A DNA stretch of 64,000 nt from Tritrichomonas musculus (lineage: Eukaryota > Parabasalia > Tritrichomonadida > Tritrichomonadidae), in NCBI GenBank assembly GCA_039105265.1, contig JAPFFF010000022.1, forward strand, positions 1,364,001 to 1,428,000, given 5' to 3'. Position numbers and translations under genes: made by a program. Position 1 is the stretch's first letter. Every line of letters begins with the position of its first letter. Under the pieces are notes generated by a model. It saw nothing but the letters and a program-made list of their open reading frames with translations. It ran no database searches and had not been told where the DNA came from. Positions 10,050-19,734 of the stretch are shown here, piece by piece.

Positions 10050-12533
10050 TTTATTACAAAATACTCTTTATAATCTTCATTCAAGTCTCTGATAGAATTA
10101 CAAACAAATTTTGTATAAATAATTGGAATTTCAATTACATTTTTTTCAACATCAGTTTGAGCTTTACGCCCTCGTTCAGGTTGCTCGTAGGGAATTAACC
10201 CCTTGTCTGTTTTACTAAATGTGTGATATTGATTTAACAATCTACATTTCACATTACCGTTTTGATAACATATGAATTCAGCTATATCATCAAATACACG
10301 ACGTCGTTTTTCATGCTTTTTTTGGGTCTTACCTCTGTCAAGATGTATCAAAATTATGTTACCACGTTTGTAATTAAGCAAGCCTTTCAACTTCTGTTTT
10401 TCATTTATCTTTCTCAATTTCAATTTCATCATTCGAATATACCTCCATTCAAGGTCTAAATTGTTTTGAACTTGAGCTGGAGAATAATAAATCCATTTTG
10501 TTGGTGGAACCAATCCAGAACCTTGATATTCAGATAATTCTGATTCATTATATTCAGTGTTTGCATTTTTCACAATTAACAATTGTGAAACTTCACAAAA
10601 ATATTGTAAATAATTGTTGGAAATTGTGGTAAAATAATAAAAATATTTACTTAACCATCCTTTAAAAGAATTAAGTTAACCAAATATTATAAAAATTTTT
10701 TGTATATTATTTTTGGCAAAAATAGTTAACCATATTTTTCATACATTCAAAAAGTTAAATTGTGAACGTGTTTTTTATATTCAAAATTATTGTCAACGTA
10801 TTTTTTTGAATTCAAAAATTATTGTGAACGTATTTTTTTGAATATATTGTACAATTGTACAATCCATTGAAAATTACAATTCTACAATAAGCAAAAAAAA
10901 CCTATTAAAAACAGTTACAAATGCAGGAAACAAAGGATAATCCTATTATCTGTGCACAATTCTTTTTAAATTTAAGCTCTAATCATTATAATCCCTTTTT
11001 AGATTATTAATTAATAAATATAATATTATTATGGAAATAATATCAAATGACATTGTAGAATGATTCCTAACATGCATTTATAATGATAAATATTCATAAA
11101 ATTTTTATTTTAATTAGTTAATCAATAAAATATAAATGAGAATGAAAACTGCTTAAAACAAAAAGAATAATCAAAGCTTTTATGCATTATATTTTTCAGA
11201 AATTGATATCCTGCTAATATATATACTTATAATAAAAATATAATATATAATATGAAAAATGTGCTGCAATTTTGTTTATCAAAATGCTGATTATTAAAAA
11301 ATTATTAAATCGTGTGCTTAAAATATAATTTTATAAATGTTTTATTTTGTTATGAATCTATTTTTGTTATTATTAGTTTATTTAAAAAAAAAAAGATATA
11401 TCAAAATCGAACCAAATACTAATAAGTTCGAATATCATAACAGATAAGATAGATAAAGAAGAAGAAACCATATTATCTTTAATATATAATATATAACTCC
11501 AAATAATAGAAAAGTTTTAAAAAATAAATGAAATTTAGTTTCAGAATGTACATTCATTTATATATAACAAGAAAAATGACGATAATAAAAAGTGAGGTGT
11601 TGTTTAAAAAAAAATGGTTACAATTTTTAGAATTTTAACATCCACAATTGTGAATTGTGAAACAGGAAAACACTGATTATATTCATAATTTCGAAATTTC
11701 AATGAATTGTGAGGTGTATTATTATAGAAGTTCACCATTTGTCTCATGAGATTATAATCAGCAATTCTTCGATTATCCATTCCAAAAGCATTTCTGATAG
11801 TTCGAATCACAGAATCAACGTTTTTATGAGCGAGAGCGTAAGGGGAAGAATTAATTACAAATTGGACTGGATAATAATCAGTAATTTCAGATTTTGAATT
11901 AGTTTTTTTATATAATGCTTTCAATGTGTCCAATGAGTTTTTGTTAAGAATTTCGTTTCGAGCCTGTTCTTTCAACTTAGGTTTGTAATTATACACAGTA
12001 TTCAATTTATCAGAAAGTTCTGTTTCTAGAAATATAGAAACGCTTTTTTTAACTGAATTCTCCTCAATATTAATTTTCCCTTTCAATACAACACAATTAT
12101 CTTTCAAACTAACAAATCCAGATTCACCATCGCATTTGATTGTTCGAAACTCATATTTAGGATATTTTTCTACAATATTTTGTAAAACTGGAACGATTTC
12201 ACTTTTATTTGACATTGGTTCCACAATCAAATATCTAGTATTCACATTTATCAAAACAAGATAGATTAGCTCAATTTTTTTAGGCTCTGGCGTATAGTAA
12301 CTTGCAAACATCAAATCTGCTTCCCAACATCCTGGTTCATTTGAGAAATTTGGTTTTGACATTTTTTTGCATGCTTTGAGTTTGAAATCAGGTATGAAAG
12401 GTTCTGTTTTAATGTTATTCTTGAAAACAGGTTGCAAATCAGTTTCAACGTATTTGTATTTCGATTTGAATGGATATTTCAATAATGAAGGATATTCTTT
12501 ATCATAAATTCTGAGAGATTTAGTTTTCGACAT
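10043..12533 (-). pseudogene. RVE-type integrase of E2, interrupted by an AT-rich insertion
   Basis: The catalytic region (11604-12533) shows the retroviral-type RNase H fold landmarks: WEADLMFA, the strand TRYLIVEPM, IKCDGESGF and the helix VIRTIRNAF followed by MVNFYNNTPHNSL, the typical integrase end of the core. A separate piece at 10043-10582 resembles the beta-rich C-terminal domain of the E3 integrase (KRGNIILIHLDRGK lines up with NPGEKVRLVLEKE). Between them lies about 1 kb of non-coding AT-rich DNA. The enzyme would join element ends to host DNA with a six-base duplication. Broken; it follows the capsid gene by 63 bases on the same strand. Confidence 0.8.
10592..11652. mobile_element. 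AT-rich insertion, 1.06 kb, flanked by an 11-base direct repeat
   Basis: AATTGTGAAAC occurs at 10581-10591 and again at 11653-11663, directly flanking a stretch without genes. An 11-base duplication would fit MULE-type elements (9-11 bases), but no clear terminal inverted repeat is visible beyond CACAA at each end. Inside, a unit of about 40 bases with GTGAACGTATTTTTTTGAA recurs near 10760-10845. No transposase, so a non-autonomous element or simple filler DNA. Confidence 0.45.
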
Positions 12534-12596
12534 TTATTATCGAAAAGGACCCAAATCAAGTACAAAAAAAAATATCTCAAATCAAATCATACAATT

Positions 12597-14618
12597 TTAT
12601 GCATTTACTTGTGAACCAGCTGGGGATTCATCATCGATGTACTCTAAACCGTTAAGTGAGAGTTTGAAATAGGTATCTCTTGTGAGCCATAATTGTGTTG
12701 GGGGTGGATGTACTGTACCTTCTTCATTAACATTATAATATGTATCATTTGGTCCTGTATATATTGGTTGACCATTTACTTGAACCTGAATGTTACCAAA
12801 TCCACCATCCAAACCATCATAACAATAACCAGCAGATGAACGTTCAGTTTGAATATTGAAAACAAAGCTAGAAGCATCACTTAAAGTATTCTTGTAGCGA
12901 ACTCCGTTTGCATCATTCTTTGGCATAGTTATTGAGTCCTCAAATTCTTTAGTGCATTGTAATGCGATTGCATCAAGGTCTCCAGCGGTTAATTGATTCT
13001 CAAAGAATCTTGCACCAATTGTTGAAACATTTTCATCTGGGAAGTTCTTTCCGCCAATATTGAGATAACAATTTTGATATATTGGATTTTCGAAAACAGT
13101 GAGGTCATTATGATGCTTTGGAAACATAATTGACATTGTTGTAACATTAATTAATGGAATATTCAATGTTGACTTAATTCCATTTGCAGCAGGAGCAATT
13201 GGGAATGAATGGTAATCAACTTTCTGAGATGGGATTATAATTCCTTCACGGAGAATATTTTCAATTCCTCTTCTAGTAGATTCACAGACACCATAACCTT
13301 GCATATTTGATTTACATAATGTGATTGTCATTCTGTTTACAGTTAATGTAGCTTTCTGTGATGAATATGTTTCGTTATGAAGTTGAGATTTAGCATCATG
13401 AATTGATTGAAGAGTTTGTTTAGCAGAAACAACTGGGGTTTTAACAATTTGCCAAGCATAATATCTTCCATTCTTGTCAGAATGATTTAATGGAGGTAAT
13501 GTTACAGCAGGATTATGAACACAAATTTCTTCATCAGTTGCACCTGGTTGGAGTCCAAATTCTTCAAATTCTTCCTTTGTGTAACTGAAATTGAATTCCA
13601 AATCAGTAAGAATATCAGAATAACCTGTTCCATCATCTTCATCCCATTGTTCACCAATTCGATATTGAATCTTGTATTTAACAGGTGTTGGAGTTGGTTC
13701 AGGAGATGGGTCTGGAGTTGGTTCAGGAGATGGTTCGGGAGATGGGTCTGGAGATGGAGTTCCAGGTCCTGGTATAATAGCTTCATTACCAATTTGTGTA
13801 AATTGATGTTTCAAATGACCTCGAGCTTTAATTTCTTTTAATCGTTCTAATTCAGCAGATGTAACAGAATCATTATCTTCAAGATAAGCCTTTGTTTCAG
13901 CAACAGTATAAGGGTCAATTGCTGCCCAAACTAATCCTGCAGGAGTTACTTGGAAACGAATTGATAAATCACCTATGATTCCATTTGGGAATAAATCGAA
14001 AGCTTGAAGGGCAAGTAAATCATCAAATGGAACGTTCAAATCAAATTCAACTTGTGATTTACCATTAGATTTGAATGAATTTAGGTTAACATAAGTACCT
14101 GCAACAGTTTGTGAATAATTTGAAACATTTTCCCAAAGTGAATGAACAAATCGTCTTCGCTTTTTTTCAGTTTCTGGTTTCACAGCAGAGTATAGAAATC
14201 CTTCTCGAACACATTCGTTTTGCTGATATCCAACATTTACATTATTATGAAGAATTTCCAATCTGTCGAATAATTGATTTGAAGATTTAAGTCCGACGAA
14301 TAATTTGTAGAAGTTATTTGGGTCATCAATTTGTTGTAATTTAGCTAAATCAGTATTCAATTGTAAATCCAATTTGACATGAAATGTTAAGAATCCTTTA
14401 TCAACATCAGAAATGAAATGGTCTGGATGCGTTAAACTGATTTGAGAATATTGTCCTTGATGAAATGGTGCAGGTTGGTCATGACAATCAACAGTTCTGA
14501 ATGAAAATGAGCGTGTACCATCATTAGTATTAATCATTTCACGCATCTTATTAAATGTATCAAGAACGTTTCCTGCTTCAATTTTGTAATTATGTGCTCT
14601 TTCGTTGCGATACAACAT
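12597..14618 (-). CDS. Major capsid protein, double jelly-roll type (E2)
   Basis: About 673 residues from the ATG at 14618. It aligns by eye with the E3 protein at 48578-50260: ISLTHPDHFISDVDKGFLTF with the E3 segment ISPNTHNTADIYNGFIRADM, the LFVGLK/VWFGFK strand, RLEILHNNVNVGYQQNECV with YEIVANGMTLYTQNFGCEE, and GDLSIRFQVTPAGLV with GKIELRLYFSTAGMV. Such paired length and placement fits the Polinton major capsid protein. Residues about 285-318 form a Pro-Ser-Pro-Glu/Thr-Pro-Asp repeat, probably an exposed stalk or loop that E3 lacks. The frame is open in an otherwise eroded element. It is divergent from the small gene at 14661. Confidence 0.8.
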   Translation of the reverse strand: MLYRNERAHNYKIEAGNVLDTFNKMREMINTNDGTRSFSFRTVDCHDQPAPFHQGQYSQISLTHPDHFISDVDKGFLTFHVKLDLQLNTDLAKLQQIDDPNNFYKLFVGLKSSNQLFDRLEILHNNVNVGYQQNECVREGFLYSAVKPETEKKRRRFVHSLWENVSNYSQTVAGTYVNLNSFKSNGKSQVEFDLNVPFDDLLALQAFDLFPNGIIGDLSIRFQVTPAGLVWAAIDPYTVAETKAYLEDNDSVTSAELERLKEIKARGHLKHQFTQIGNEAIIPGPGTPSPDPSPEPSPEPTPDPSPEPTPTPVKYKIQYRIGEQWDEDDGTGYSDILTDLEFNFSYTKEEFEEFGLQPGATDEEICVHNPAVTLPPLNHSDKNGRYYAWQIVKTPVVSAKQTLQSIHDAKSQLHNETYSSQKATLTVNRMTITLCKSNMQGYGVCESTRRGIENILREGIIIPSQKVDYHSFPIAPAANGIKSTLNIPLINVTTMSIMFPKHHNDLTVFENPIYQNCYLNIGGKNFPDENVSTIGARFFENQLTAGDLDAIALQCTKEFEDSITMPKNDANGVRYKNTLSDASSFVFNIQTERSSAGYCYDGLDGGFGNIQVQVNGQPIYTGPNDTYYNVNEEGTVHPPPTQLWLTRDTYFKLSLNGLEYIDDESPAGSQVNA

Positions 14619-14660
14619 TTTGAATAACAAAAAAAGTACTATTATGGGTCTTTTTTCGTA

Positions 14661-14924
14661 ATGAAAACAATGGGTTTCGGAATCTTCAAAAAAATGAAAA
14701 ACGCTTTTAAATCTGTAGGTAATACAATAAAGAATGTTGCAACTAAAGTCGGTAAAGCACTTCCCAAAGTTGTTGAAGTTGGTAAAAGAGTAACTAATGC
14801 TGTAAAACCTGTTTTGGGTGAAATACCTCTTATTGGTGATGCTGTTAGAGCAATTGATACAGTATTAAATTTTGCTGACAAAGGTCTTAAAATTGGTAAA
14901 AGTTTAATTGATGAAGTAGCATGA
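14661..14924 (+). CDS. Small amphipathic virion-type protein (pVI-like)
   Basis: 87 residues: an N-terminal basic amphipathic helix (GIFKKMKNAFKSVGNTIKN), a Lys/Val repeat (VGKALPKVVEVGKRVTNAV) and a Gly/Ile/Leu-rich C-terminal helix. This is the make-up of membrane-active minor capsid proteins such as adenovirus protein VI and parvovirus-like lytic peptides. It starts 42 bases from the divergent major capsid start. E3 has an equivalent at 50877-51332 close to its own capsid gene. Function inferred from composition and place; a lytic role is not shown. Confidence 0.5.
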   Translation: MKTMGFGIFKKMKNAFKSVGNTIKNVATKVGKALPKVVEVGKRVTNAVKPVLGEIPLIGDAVRAIDTVLNFADKGLKIGKSLIDEVA

Positions 14925-14954
14925 AAATGATTAAATTGTATTTTTTTATTCTAA

Positions 14955-15443
14955 ATGGATTTGAAAGTAATTAATGAAATAACTACTGAAATAAAGAATT
15001 TTAAATCAATTGAGGAGTTCAATCTGTACTATCAGAAACACAAAGATGATATGAACAACCAGACAACTCAATATCTAAATCGGGTTTACAAAATTGTTAC
15101 ACCAGATGGTGTTGAATACAGAATTACAAAAAAGAATTGTCAAAAAGAAGGTACAAAACGAGTTGGGGGAGATATATTTTTAAAGAAAGTTGTCAAAACT
15201 AATGAATTGAAAGAACTTGAACAAGATGTTATTAAGGCTGATATTGAAAATATTAAGAATGAACTAACAGCTGTGCTGTCACGAAGTGCCATGTTCGAAG
15301 AACTTCCAGCATGTCAAAGCATGATTAAAGATTTGAAACAAAGCTATGAACTCAAATTCACAGCATTAGATAAAAAAATTGCTGAATTAACCAAAACTGT
15401 AAATCAGATTGCCAAATATATTAATCAACTGATGTTGGATTAG
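14955..15443 (+). CDS. Coiled-coil protein of E2, unknown
   Basis: 162 residues, follows the amphipathic protein by 30 bases on the same strand. The middle has a short beta region (VYKIVTPDGVEYRITKKN), and residues 80-162 are long helices with heptad Leu/Ile spacing ending in KKIAELTKTVNQIAKYINQL, a good trimeric or dimeric coiled coil. Next to fibre genes it could be a fibre-anchoring or assembly protein, but that is a guess. Confidence 0.55.
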   Translation: MDLKVINEITTEIKNFKSIEEFNLYYQKHKDDMNNQTTQYLNRVYKIVTPDGVEYRITKKNCQKEGTKRVGGDIFLKKVVKTNELKELEQDVIKADIENIKNELTAVLSRSAMFEELPACQSMIKDLKQSYELKFTALDKKIAELTKTVNQIAKYINQLMLD

Positions 15444-15577
15444 ATTTCGCAGCTTGCTCAAGCTAAAATATAAATATTTTATATTTTGTCACATCGAGGA
15501 ACAACTGAATGATTTAATGAATAAGTGTGAAAATTCAATTTTTTTGTTGTTGATACTTGAGTTTCATGTTGAATACT

Positions 15578-15745
15578 TCATTTTTCCTCATATTTCTTAA
15601 CAGTTGGTGCAGAATTAATTCTGGTACGTTCTTTTTGCATTTTAAGTTGTAATCTATCGTAGTGATTCATTCTTTTATCATCATGAATGGTTCGTTTTTG
15701 TTCATAAGTCACTTCGTGACCTGCACATTTTGATGTGTATGACAT
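15578..15745 (-). CDS. Small basic protein, 55 residues, hypothetical
   Basis: An ATG frame at 15745 codes for MSYTSKCAGHEVTYEQKRT and continues as a charged helix rich in Arg, Lys and Gln to a stop at 15578. It is divergent from the small frame at 15761, with 15 bases between the two starts, an arrangement seen repeatedly in these elements. Short but biased like protein rather than noise. Function unknown. Confidence 0.35.
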   Translation of the reverse strand: MSYTSKCAGHEVTYEQKRTIHDDKRMNHYDRLQLKMQKERTRINSAPTVKKYEEK

Positions 15746-15760
15746 TTTTGCTTCGATTAA

Positions 15761-15940
15761 ATGTCTGAATTAAACGAATATAAGAAGGAGATTCCTGAAC
15801 TTAAACGTATCAAACGAACCCTCAAAGAAAAATGTTATGATTACAAGCAACATCTAAATAATGTCAAATCTGGAATAGTCATGTCATTTGGGCTAAAAAA
15901 AACCCAATACGTTGGGATTTTAGCCCATTTCACTTTTTGA
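15761..15940 (+). CDS. Short coiled-coil N-terminal piece, hypothetical
   Basis: Begins MSELNEYKKEIPELKRIKRT, a charged helix with heptad spacing, then runs into a palindromic region (15888-15928) and stops. It looks like the first 45 residues of a longer coiled-coil protein whose remainder is gone, since the DNA downstream is non-coding for over a kilobase. Low confidence as a gene in its own right. Confidence 0.3.
   Translation: MSELNEYKKEIPELKRIKRTLKEKCYDYKQHLNNVKSGIVMSFGLKKTQYVGILAHFTF
15888..15928. repeat. Imperfect palindrome, stem TGGGCTAAAA / TTTTAGCCCA
   Basis: The two arms, with inner CCCAA and TTGGG, fold into a long stem over a small TACG loop. It resembles the GGGCTTTAGCCC hairpin in the E1 terminal repeat. 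It sits where coding sequence stops and AT-rich DNA begins, so it may mark an old element end, or act as a terminator-like hairpin. Confidence 0.45.
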
Positions 15941-17031
15941 GTATACATTCAAAAAATGGCACGTTTTATTTTAACTTTTTTTAAAAAAAAGATAAGAAAA
16001 ATGGATATTTTTTTCTATAATTTAAAATATACACATATATATACTACTTAAAAATAATTTTTGATTTGTAATACATCAGATTGTTATTTTTTAAAAAATA
16101 ATATATCAAACATTTAATATTTATATATTTATAAATATATAAATATATATATTTACTAAAGGAGTACGACTTTGGCGGTTATTAAAAAAGTCATTTCGAC
16201 TTCATATTGAAATATTATATACTATATTGATTTTTAAGCAAGTTTTATAAAGACCAAAAAAAATCTATCGTAGGGGGAAAATATTATTCATGTTTTAAAA
16301 ATCCATGTTATCAAAAAGTTTAACTTTTCAGAACTAACATACGAATTTTAATTCTAAACGTTTTTTCATGTTTGATAGAAGTGGTGTAAATACACAGAAA
16401 TAAATCGATTTATCGACAAATGAAAGAAAAATATCAAAGTATAAAAATAATTTAAAAAGTGGTCAAATTGAACGATATTTTATTTATTTTACTCAATTTT
16501 TTTTATTTTATTCATTTATCATTCTGAATTTACTTATGTATTTAGTCATTTTAGAAATGAATTTTCCTTATATTAAAGATAATAATATGTTTTACTATGA
16601 TAATTTAATATTTTAAAATCATAGAACCTTCAAAAATCATTAAATCACAAAAATATCCCAATTAATTGATTTATCCAACTGATAAATAATTATATTTGCT
16701 TGATATAATTACATTTAATAATTATCTGTTATAATTTTTCAGAAAAAAAAAGATTTTTCTAAAAAGATCTAAATTCATGCAATTATTACTGTTTCAAGTC
16801 CAAAATGCGAATAATATATTGAATATGTTCTATTAAATGAATATTTATTAAAAATATTATATTTCTTAATAAAAATTGACTATCAAAAAAACAATAATTA
16901 TAATCTAATAGAATTAATAACACTAATTGTCGTACAAAATAAAATATCAATGTAAATAAATACATAGCAAAAAGGATTATTCCTCAGGATTACAGAACTA
17001 TATATTATTATTATATCAAAGAACTATATAT
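15941..17031. other. AT-rich stretch without a gene
   Basis: Very AT-rich on both strands, with TATA runs around 16115-16155 and a short duplication of GAACTATATATT at about 16996 and 17021. No frame worth calling. It directly abuts an open fibre frame that has no visible beginning, so it probably is inserted or replaced DNA. Confidence 0.5.
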
Positions 17032-18089
17032 TTTGATAATTTCCAATATTCAGCGTATTATGAAGAAATTCTTGATTTATCATCAGGAAGACCACTTACA
17101 TATAGTGTCCCAATGGCTGAATATTATTGGACAACTACTCAAGAATTATTAGATGCTAGACAAATATATTCAAGACAAATCATGGTACCAGCATATTTAG
17201 CAAAATTCAAGGCTGCTATTTACGGTACGCAATCAAACACAACAATCACAATTCAATGTACACAGAATGATAGCGGTTGTTTAGTCCCAGATGCTGATAT
17301 ACGAAGTGTATTAACAACCAAAAATATTATCGTGAAGTTCAAACGAAATGCCGATGATGCATCATATGAAGAAGCTGAATATACGTATTCTGGACGAAAG
17401 AGTGGAAATCTCATATACAAATCAGTAAGTAGTGAGTCAAGTGAATCAATAGATATTCGTGTAGCTACACGTATTGTTTCAATAAGAGCCGCGGATGATG
17501 CGCTAACCAATATATATGATGCATCTATCACATTAATCAGCAACCAACCTGTGAACGATGATATGATTACTTCTGTGAAATATGTTGATGATAAATATGC
17601 ATTGAAGAGTTCATTAAATGATTATATCAATAAGAATGACTTAATTGAAAGTGTTTTATTTGACAACGATGGAAATATAGATAATATGGATGTATTATTA
17701 ATGAAGACATCTAGTAAGTGTACATCAACAAATCTATCATTACAATTATACCAAACCTTACATACAAAAATAACAAATTTACACAAATCAAACATCATAA
17801 ACATGTTGGTGATATTTGGGTACTTTCAACTGTGAATGATACTACAGATTGTATTTGCAGTGTCAAAACTACTGGTTCATGGAAAGAATATGTTGGTATT
17901 TGTGGTAGAATTGATGAAAAAAATAATGCTATAACATTTGCTTCCCATGGTGATTATCTTTTGAAAGTTGATGATTCATCTTGTTATGGTATTGGGGATG
18001 AAGTATTTATTGATAATGAAGATAATAAATTGAAGATTCTCAGTGGTGAAACTGCAATAACATCAAAGATTAAACGTATGACTGTATGA
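17032..18089 (+). pseudogene. Fibre protein 1 of a tandem pair (E2)
   Basis: The first part is a beta-rich globular region (FKAAIYGTQSNTTITIQCTQ). A shaft repeat follows (YVDDKYALKSSLNDYINKND), and the end is a knob domain with the pattern DTTDCICSVKT, WKEYVGIC, TFASHGDYLLKV and CYGIGDEVFID. The same knob closes fibre 2 at 18133-19377, so the two arose by duplication. The beginning is not visible and there is about one break. Likely role: host-cell binding by a virion spike; inferred from architecture. Confidence 0.6.
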
Positions 18090-18132
18090 TCTTATTTCTT
18101 ACGTTTTTGAATACCATAGTAGCGTAAAATTA

Positions 18133-19377
18133 GTGAAATCAACCTATAAAGGCAGAGAGTGTTATATTCCAGAAAATCATCTTGAAGAAGTACGTAATAA
18201 TGATTGTGCTCTGAAAACTGATATTCCTACTGTAGTAAATTCACAACAATATGATGAAAGTTCTATCACAAATGATGTTGCTGTGCCTACTGTAAAAATA
18301 GTAGAGAATATAATAAAGTCCAATATCAAAGAAGATTTGTTTGCGTATGATGAAGTAAATAATTCTATAGTAATGGCGAACACCGATAATAGTAAACATG
18401 TGTCTTTAGAATCAAATTATGGAGATCCAGCTTTGAAAATCGTAAATTATGCTTCTTCTTATAATGAAGTTAGTTTTGGAGCTACTCACAGTGGTTTTTC
18501 AATAAGTGAAATAGATAATGATATTATTCTTAGCTACGATAGATATGACAAAAAAACTTTATTAGCAAATCCATGTAATATTGTGAATCAAGAACCTCTA
18601 CTTACAGAAGCTGCTGCAAATGAAAAATATGTAAAAACTACTGGGAATTCTACTATAGAAGGTACAATAAATATACACCCACAGTATAATACTGTTATTA
18701 ATGCTTGTTATGAAAATAATAAGGGTAAATATATAGTTTTTGGTGAAACTGAGGAGAAAAATGCAGAATTCACATACTATTATAATTCAGAAGGAAGTTA
18801 TGGTCATTTTAATATAAATGTTGATGATGGGCAACTTTTAAATGTTACTAGAAAAAGTTTTCAAGAAACACATACTACGCTATATAGTAATTTAAATATT
18901 GGTGGTAATTTATCTGTATCAGGAACAATAACAGGAACAATAGCAAACAGCAATACTATTACTCACTACACTCCTATAGAAACTTCTATAAATTCTATTT
19001 CTGATATCATAGTTGGTGCTCCTACGTATCTTACTGGAAATGTGTACAAGAGAAAGAATGATACTTGGGAGGAATCTACTGCAGAGGACACCACAGATTG
19101 TATTTGCTCAGTGAAAACACAAGGAACATGGAAAGAGTATATAGGAATTTGCACAAAAATAGATACCAAGAATAATTCAGTAACATTCGCTTCCCATGGC
19201 GATTACCTTGTGCGTGTCACAGATTCATCATGTTATTGTACAGGTGATGAAGTTTTTATAGATGATGACAATAAACTAAAGATTCTTGCTTGCTACTGCA
19301 GTAACTGCAAAAATAAGAAGGATGACAGTAAGAATTATTACAAGCATCATAAACACAAATATGCTTGCAGTTTTTAA
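18133..19377 (+). CDS. Fibre protein 2 of a tandem pair (E2)
   Basis: About 414 residues. Shaft units NNDCALKTDIPTVVN and NEKYVKTTGNSTIEG are followed by a phage-like repeat (NIGGNLSVSGTITGTI, near residue 257) typical of tail-fibre and chaperone-linked fibres. A knob matching fibre 1 (DTTDCICSVKTQGTWKEYIG, FASHGDYLVRV) comes next, and a His/Lys/Cys tail closes the protein. The first clear codons lie a little upstream of 18133, so the true start is uncertain. The shaft differs strongly from fibre 1 while the knob is kept, which suggests selection on receptor binding. Confidence 0.65.
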   Translation: MKSTYKGRECYIPENHLEEVRNNDCALKTDIPTVVNSQQYDESSITNDVAVPTVKIVENIIKSNIKEDLFAYDEVNNSIVMANTDNSKHVSLESNYGDPALKIVNYASSYNEVSFGATHSGFSISEIDNDIILSYDRYDKKTLLANPCNIVNQEPLLTEAAANEKYVKTTGNSTIEGTINIHPQYNTVINACYENNKGKYIVFGETEEKNAEFTYYYNSEGSYGHFNINVDDGQLLNVTRKSFQETHTTLYSNLNIGGNLSVSGTITGTIANSNTITHYTPIETSINSISDIIVGAPTYLTGNVYKRKNDTWEESTAEDTTDCICSVKTQGTWKEYIGICTKIDTKNNSVTFASHGDYLVRVTDSSCYCTGDEVFIDDDNKLKILACYCSNCKNKKDDSKNYYKHHKHKYACSF

Positions 19378-19676
19378 GGCATAATTTTGTTAATTAGTTT
19401 GTCAGTCATATAAATTGAAAGATTGATGTTATATTTTTCTTTGAGTTCTCGTCTGACATATGAGATTTGTTTGTGCTTTGGTAGCTTTGTTATTTCATTT
19501 TTGTTATCTTCATTTTGTATATACTCCATAACTGGTTTTCTTTGTTCATCATTCATATTTTTGCTTTTGTTGAATGGAGCTGTTCTCTGTTTAGTTATTT
19601 TTGGTTTGTCTAATAAGCGATTTAATTACTGCTTGATTTCTAATAACTCTTTTATTATTTCTTGTTCGTTTGACAT
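19374..19676 (-). pseudogene. Small Lys/Glu-rich protein next to the polymerase (E2)
   Basis: Begins MSNEQEIIKELLEIKQ at 19676 and ends with a helical segment ISYVRRELKEKYNINLSIYM. It follows the polymerase gene on the same strand by 58 bases and ends tail to tail with fibre 2, overlapping it by four bases. About 100 residues in all, with about one break. No family recognised. Confidence 0.45.
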
Positions 19677-19734
19677 TACTGTTTAAAATAAAAATAAAAA
19701 TAAAAAACAAAAAACAAAAATAAGAATGAATTTT

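Noticed and set aside
13515-13841. Plus-strand frame rich in Trp and Arg (WSWFRRW repeats)
   Set aside because: It is the reverse reading of the Pro-Ser-Pro-Glu repeat in the capsid gene.
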